The translations under genes were made by a program, and so were the position numbers. DNA of 6,885 nt from Alphaproteobacteria bacterium. GTDB lineage: Bacteria > Pseudomonadota > Alphaproteobacteria > ATCC43930 > CGMCC-115725. Numbering within the stretch: the stretch's first letter is position 1; each line of letters opens with the position of its first letter. The notes under the pieces are model-generated. The model was not told the origin of the DNA, did not search any database, and was given only the letters and a program-made list of their open reading frames with translations. Shown here in pieces: positions 4,953 to 6,885 of this stretch. The stretch lies in the NCBI GenBank assembly GCA_030037055.1, contig JASHRZ010000430.1:1-6885 (forward strand), written 5' to 3'.

Positions 4953-6262
4953 GCGCGCCGCCGGACATCGTCGTGGTCGGCGGCGGCGCCGGCGGCCTCG
5001 AGCTGGCAACCCAGCTCGGCGACACGCTGGGCCGGCGCGGCGAGGCTCGCGTCACGCTGATCGACAAGGGGCGCACGCATCTGTGGAAGCCGCTGCTGCA
5101 TGCGGTGGCCGCCGGCAGCATGGATCCCTCCGAGCACGAGCTCAATTATCTCGCCCAGGCGCATTGGCATCGTTTCCAATACCGCTACGGCGAGATGATC
5201 GGGCTCGACCGCGCCAAGCGCGCGGTGCTGCTCGCCGCGACCTTCGACGAGGAGGGCCGCCAGATCACGCCGCCGCGCGCCATCCATTACGACACGCTGG
5301 TGATCGCCATCGGCAGCGTCACCAACGACTTCGGCACGCCCGGCGCCGCCCGCTATGCCGTGCCGCTGGAAACCGCGGAACAGGCGGTGCGGTTCAACCG
5401 CCGGCTGGTCAACGCCTGCATCCGCGCGAACGCGCAGGACGAGCCGGTGCGCCCCGGCCAGCTCCATGTCGCTATCATCGGCGCCGGCGCCACCGGCACC
5501 GAACTTGCTGCCGAGCTGCACCGCACGTCGCGCCAAGTGATCGCCTTCGGCCTCGATCGCGTCGATCCCGACAAGGATATCCGCATCATCCTCATCGAGG
5601 CGGCCGAGCGCATCCTGCCGGCGCTGCCGCCGCGCATCGCGGACGCGACGCTCGCGCTGCTGAAGGAGCTGGGCGTCGTCGTGCGCGCCGGCGCCAAGGT
5701 CAGCGAGGTGCGCAGCGACGGGGTGGTGCTGGGCACCGGCGAGGTCATCCCGTCGGAGCTGGTGGTGTGGTGCGCCGGGGTGAAGGGACCGGACGTACTG
5801 CGCCAGCTCGACGGGCTCGAGGCCAACCGCGCCAACCAGCTGGTGGTGACGCCGACGCTGCAGACGACGCTCGATCCCGACATTTTCGCCATCGGCGACT
5901 GCGCCTCCTGCCCGCGTCCGGGAGGCGCCGGCCCGGTGCCGCCGCGCGCCCAGGCGGCGCATCAGCAGGCCTCGCACCTGCTGCGGCAGCTGCGGCGCCG
6001 GCGCGAAGGCCGGCCGCTCGAGCCCTTCATCTATCGCGATTTCGGCTCGCTGGTGTCGCTGGGCGAGTACAGCACCGTCGGCAGCCTGATGGGCTTCCTG
6101 GTCGGCAAGAACATGTTCATCGAGGGATATTTCGCGCGGCTGATGTATCGCTCGCTCTACAAGATGCACGAATACGCGCTGCACGGCGGAGGCAAGACAT
6201 TCCTCGGCGCGCTCGCCCGCGGCCTGTCGCGCGGCGCCGAGCCGGAGGTCAAGCTCCACTAG
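4949..6262 (+). CDS. ndh: Type II NADH:quinone oxidoreductase (NDH-2)
   Basis: A 437-residue FAD enzyme that passes electrons from NADH to the quinone pool at the inner face of the cytoplasmic membrane without pumping protons. The N-terminal FAD-binding Rossmann motif is VVVGGGAGGLELA (about 8-20). HLWKPLLHAVAAGSMD (44-59) is the characteristic NDH-2 segment. The NAD-binding motif is IIGAGATGTELA (176-187), and the second FAD motif is IFAIGDCA (312-319). The C-terminal segment from about 380, with GFLVGKNMFIEGYFARLMYRS, is the amphipathic membrane-attachment region of the family. Length is normal. The start is GTG 4949, giving MSAPPDIVVVGGG directly before the FAD motif; no upstream in-frame ATG is better. 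It faces the dioxygenase gene and lies outside the tRNA-fragment repeats, so it probably belongs to the host chromosome. Confidence 0.92.
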   Translation: MSAPPDIVVVGGGAGGLELATQLGDTLGRRGEARVTLIDKGRTHLWKPLLHAVAAGSMDPSEHELNYLAQAHWHRFQYRYGEMIGLDRAKRAVLLAATFDEEGRQITPPRAIHYDTLVIAIGSVTNDFGTPGAARYAVPLETAEQAVRFNRRLVNACIRANAQDEPVRPGQLHVAIIGAGATGTELAAELHRTSRQVIAFGLDRVDPDKDIRIILIEAAERILPALPPRIADATLALLKELGVVVRAGAKVSEVRSDGVVLGTGEVIPSELVVWCAGVKGPDVLRQLDGLEANRANQLVVTPTLQTTLDPDIFAIGDCASCPRPGGAGPVPPRAQAAHQQASHLLRQLRRRREGRPLEPFIYRDFGSLVSLGEYSTVGSLMGFLVGKNMFIEGYFARLMYRSLYKMHEYALHGGGKTFLGALARGLSRGAEPEVKLH

Positions 6263-6292
6263 AGGAGCGCCGCCTGACGGTGAATTTACCGC

Positions 6293-6334
6293 GGTCGCCG
6301 GCCCGCCTGGCAAGCACACCACATGCTGGCGACC
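6293..6334. terminator. Candidate stem-loop after ndh
   Basis: GGTCGCC (6293-6299) pairs with GGCGACC (6328-6334), and inside it AGCA (6313-6316) pairs with TGCT (6324-6327), leaving an unpaired stretch on the left arm. It lies 31 bases after the ndh stop, between two convergent genes. No T run follows, so the terminator role is inferred from position. Confidence 0.3.
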
Positions 6335-6497
6335 GGCGGCGATGCGACCGGAGGGGCGCCATGGGGAAAGCAACACGCGGCTTGATTTTGGCAACCGCAC
6401 TGAGGCGGTCGCGGCGTGCAGCGCCAGCGGCGGGAACAAGCAGGTACCGGTCGTCGACGGCGTGCCCTTGGGCGGCATCGGCTGGTAGGCGGCCGGC

Positions 6498-6885
6498 TCA
6501 GAGCGCGGGCGCCGGCATGACCTCGCCGCAACGCTTGCAGCCGCGCAACGCCTCGCTGGCGAAAAAGCGCCGATAGGCCGCTGAGACCGGGTCCTCGGCA
6601 TAGTCGCGCACGACGAAGTACTCCTCGTGCAGCAAGGCGTCGCAGCCTTGGCAATACCATTGGAAGCGGTCGACCTCGCCGGCGCGACGCTTGCGCTCCA
6701 GGATCAGGGCGAAGGCGTCGGGCGGAAAGCGCGGCGAATGCGGCACCCCCGCCGGGGTGTGGATGGCGGAGCCTTCGGGGATCACCGCCACCTTCTCCGT
6801 CCCCTCGGGAGTGCGATAATGGAGCCGCATCTCGCCCTTGATCTGGATCATCACCTCGTCGCAGGGGTTGATGTGGAACTCGCTG
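6498..6885 (-). CDS. nbaC: 3-hydroxyanthranilate 3,4-dioxygenase, 5' end cut by the window
   Basis: The C-terminal part of a 3-hydroxyanthranilate 3,4-dioxygenase, a cytosolic non-haem Fe(II) cupin enzyme. It opens 3-hydroxyanthranilate to the semialdehyde that leads to quinolinate or to further catabolism. The first whole codon in the window is at 6884, giving SEFHINPCDEVMIQIKGEM; the true start lies beyond the window, and the GTG/ATG at 6849-6854 are internal. Iron ligands His and Glu six residues apart (H-INPCD-E) and the second His (GVPHSP) are present. The C-terminal rubredoxin-like site has both cysteine pairs, WYCQGC and CKRC, as in bacterial members of the family. It ends in EVMPAPAL. 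Roughly the first third of the protein is missing. Neighbouring kynurenine-pathway genes would be expected outside the window. Confidence 0.9.
   Translation of the reverse strand, partial: SEFHINPCDEVMIQIKGEMRLHYRTPEGTEKVAVIPEGSAIHTPAGVPHSPRFPPDAFALILERKRRAGEVDRFQWYCQGCDALLHEEYFVVRDYAEDPVSAAYRRFFASEALRGCKRCGEVMPAPAL

Noticed and set aside
4868..6601. A 577-codon open frame antisense to ndh, and a 497-codon plus-strand frame overlapping it
   Set aside because: Both are GC-driven shadows of the clearly real NDH-2 gene; they are dominated by Arg, Ala and Pro and show no motifs.
6765..6815. Apparent loss of the second substrate-binding Arg in the 3-hydroxyanthranilate dioxygenase (HSPRF instead of HSPQR)
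   Set aside because: The His-to-Glu spacing here appears one residue shorter than I recall for characterised enzymes, so the Arg is probably conserved with a one-residue gap.

Overview
The window is GC-rich DNA that reads like the chromosome of an alphaproteobacterium, probably of the Rhizobiales. The evidence is the high GC, the third-position G/C bias, and the style of the genes: a short lipoprotein with a Cys/Phe/Gly tail, a Rhizobiales-like NDH-2, and a 3-hydroxyanthranilate dioxygenase. This placement is an inference from protein character, not from a search.

Left edge (1-235): non-coding and rich in inverted repeats, ending in the 3' half of a threonine tRNA (anticodon loop, T arm, acceptor strand and CCA) with no 5' half. 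A second, diverged copy of the same tRNA 3' part lies at 4751-4793 in the same orientation (35 of 43 positions identical). Such fragments are typically left when elements integrate into tRNA 3' ends, so 167-4793 is best read as a small island or island remnant. No integrase lies in the window.

Island interior: a small Cys/His protein pseudogene (236-528, one in-frame stop and one frameshift); a short lipoprotein on the minus strand (630-890); a divergent secreted two-EF-hand calcium-binding protein (1136-1435); then a minus-strand cluster read right to left. That cluster is a hemerythrin-domain Tat lipoprotein (3798-4525, two frameshifts), a DoxX membrane protein (3058-3592, two one-base losses) and an intact Tat-exported three-domain multicopper oxidase (1620-3056) starting one base after the restored doxX stop. 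Together these would form an extracytoplasmic oxygen/copper redox module: a di-iron O2 or redox sensor/carrier, a membrane component and a copper enzyme that reduces O2. Only the oxidase is undamaged in the sequence as given.

Right flank (4794-6885): apparently ordinary chromosome. A complete type II NADH:quinone oxidoreductase (ndh, 4949-6262, GTG start) converges on the 3' part of a 3-hydroxyanthranilate 3,4-dioxygenase gene (minus strand, cut by the window end) of tryptophan/kynurenine catabolism.

The main observation is the contrast between five reading-frame lesions in the island interior and the clean reading frames of the oxidase and the right flank. It means either real decay of a transferred module or sequence errors, and raw reads would decide.
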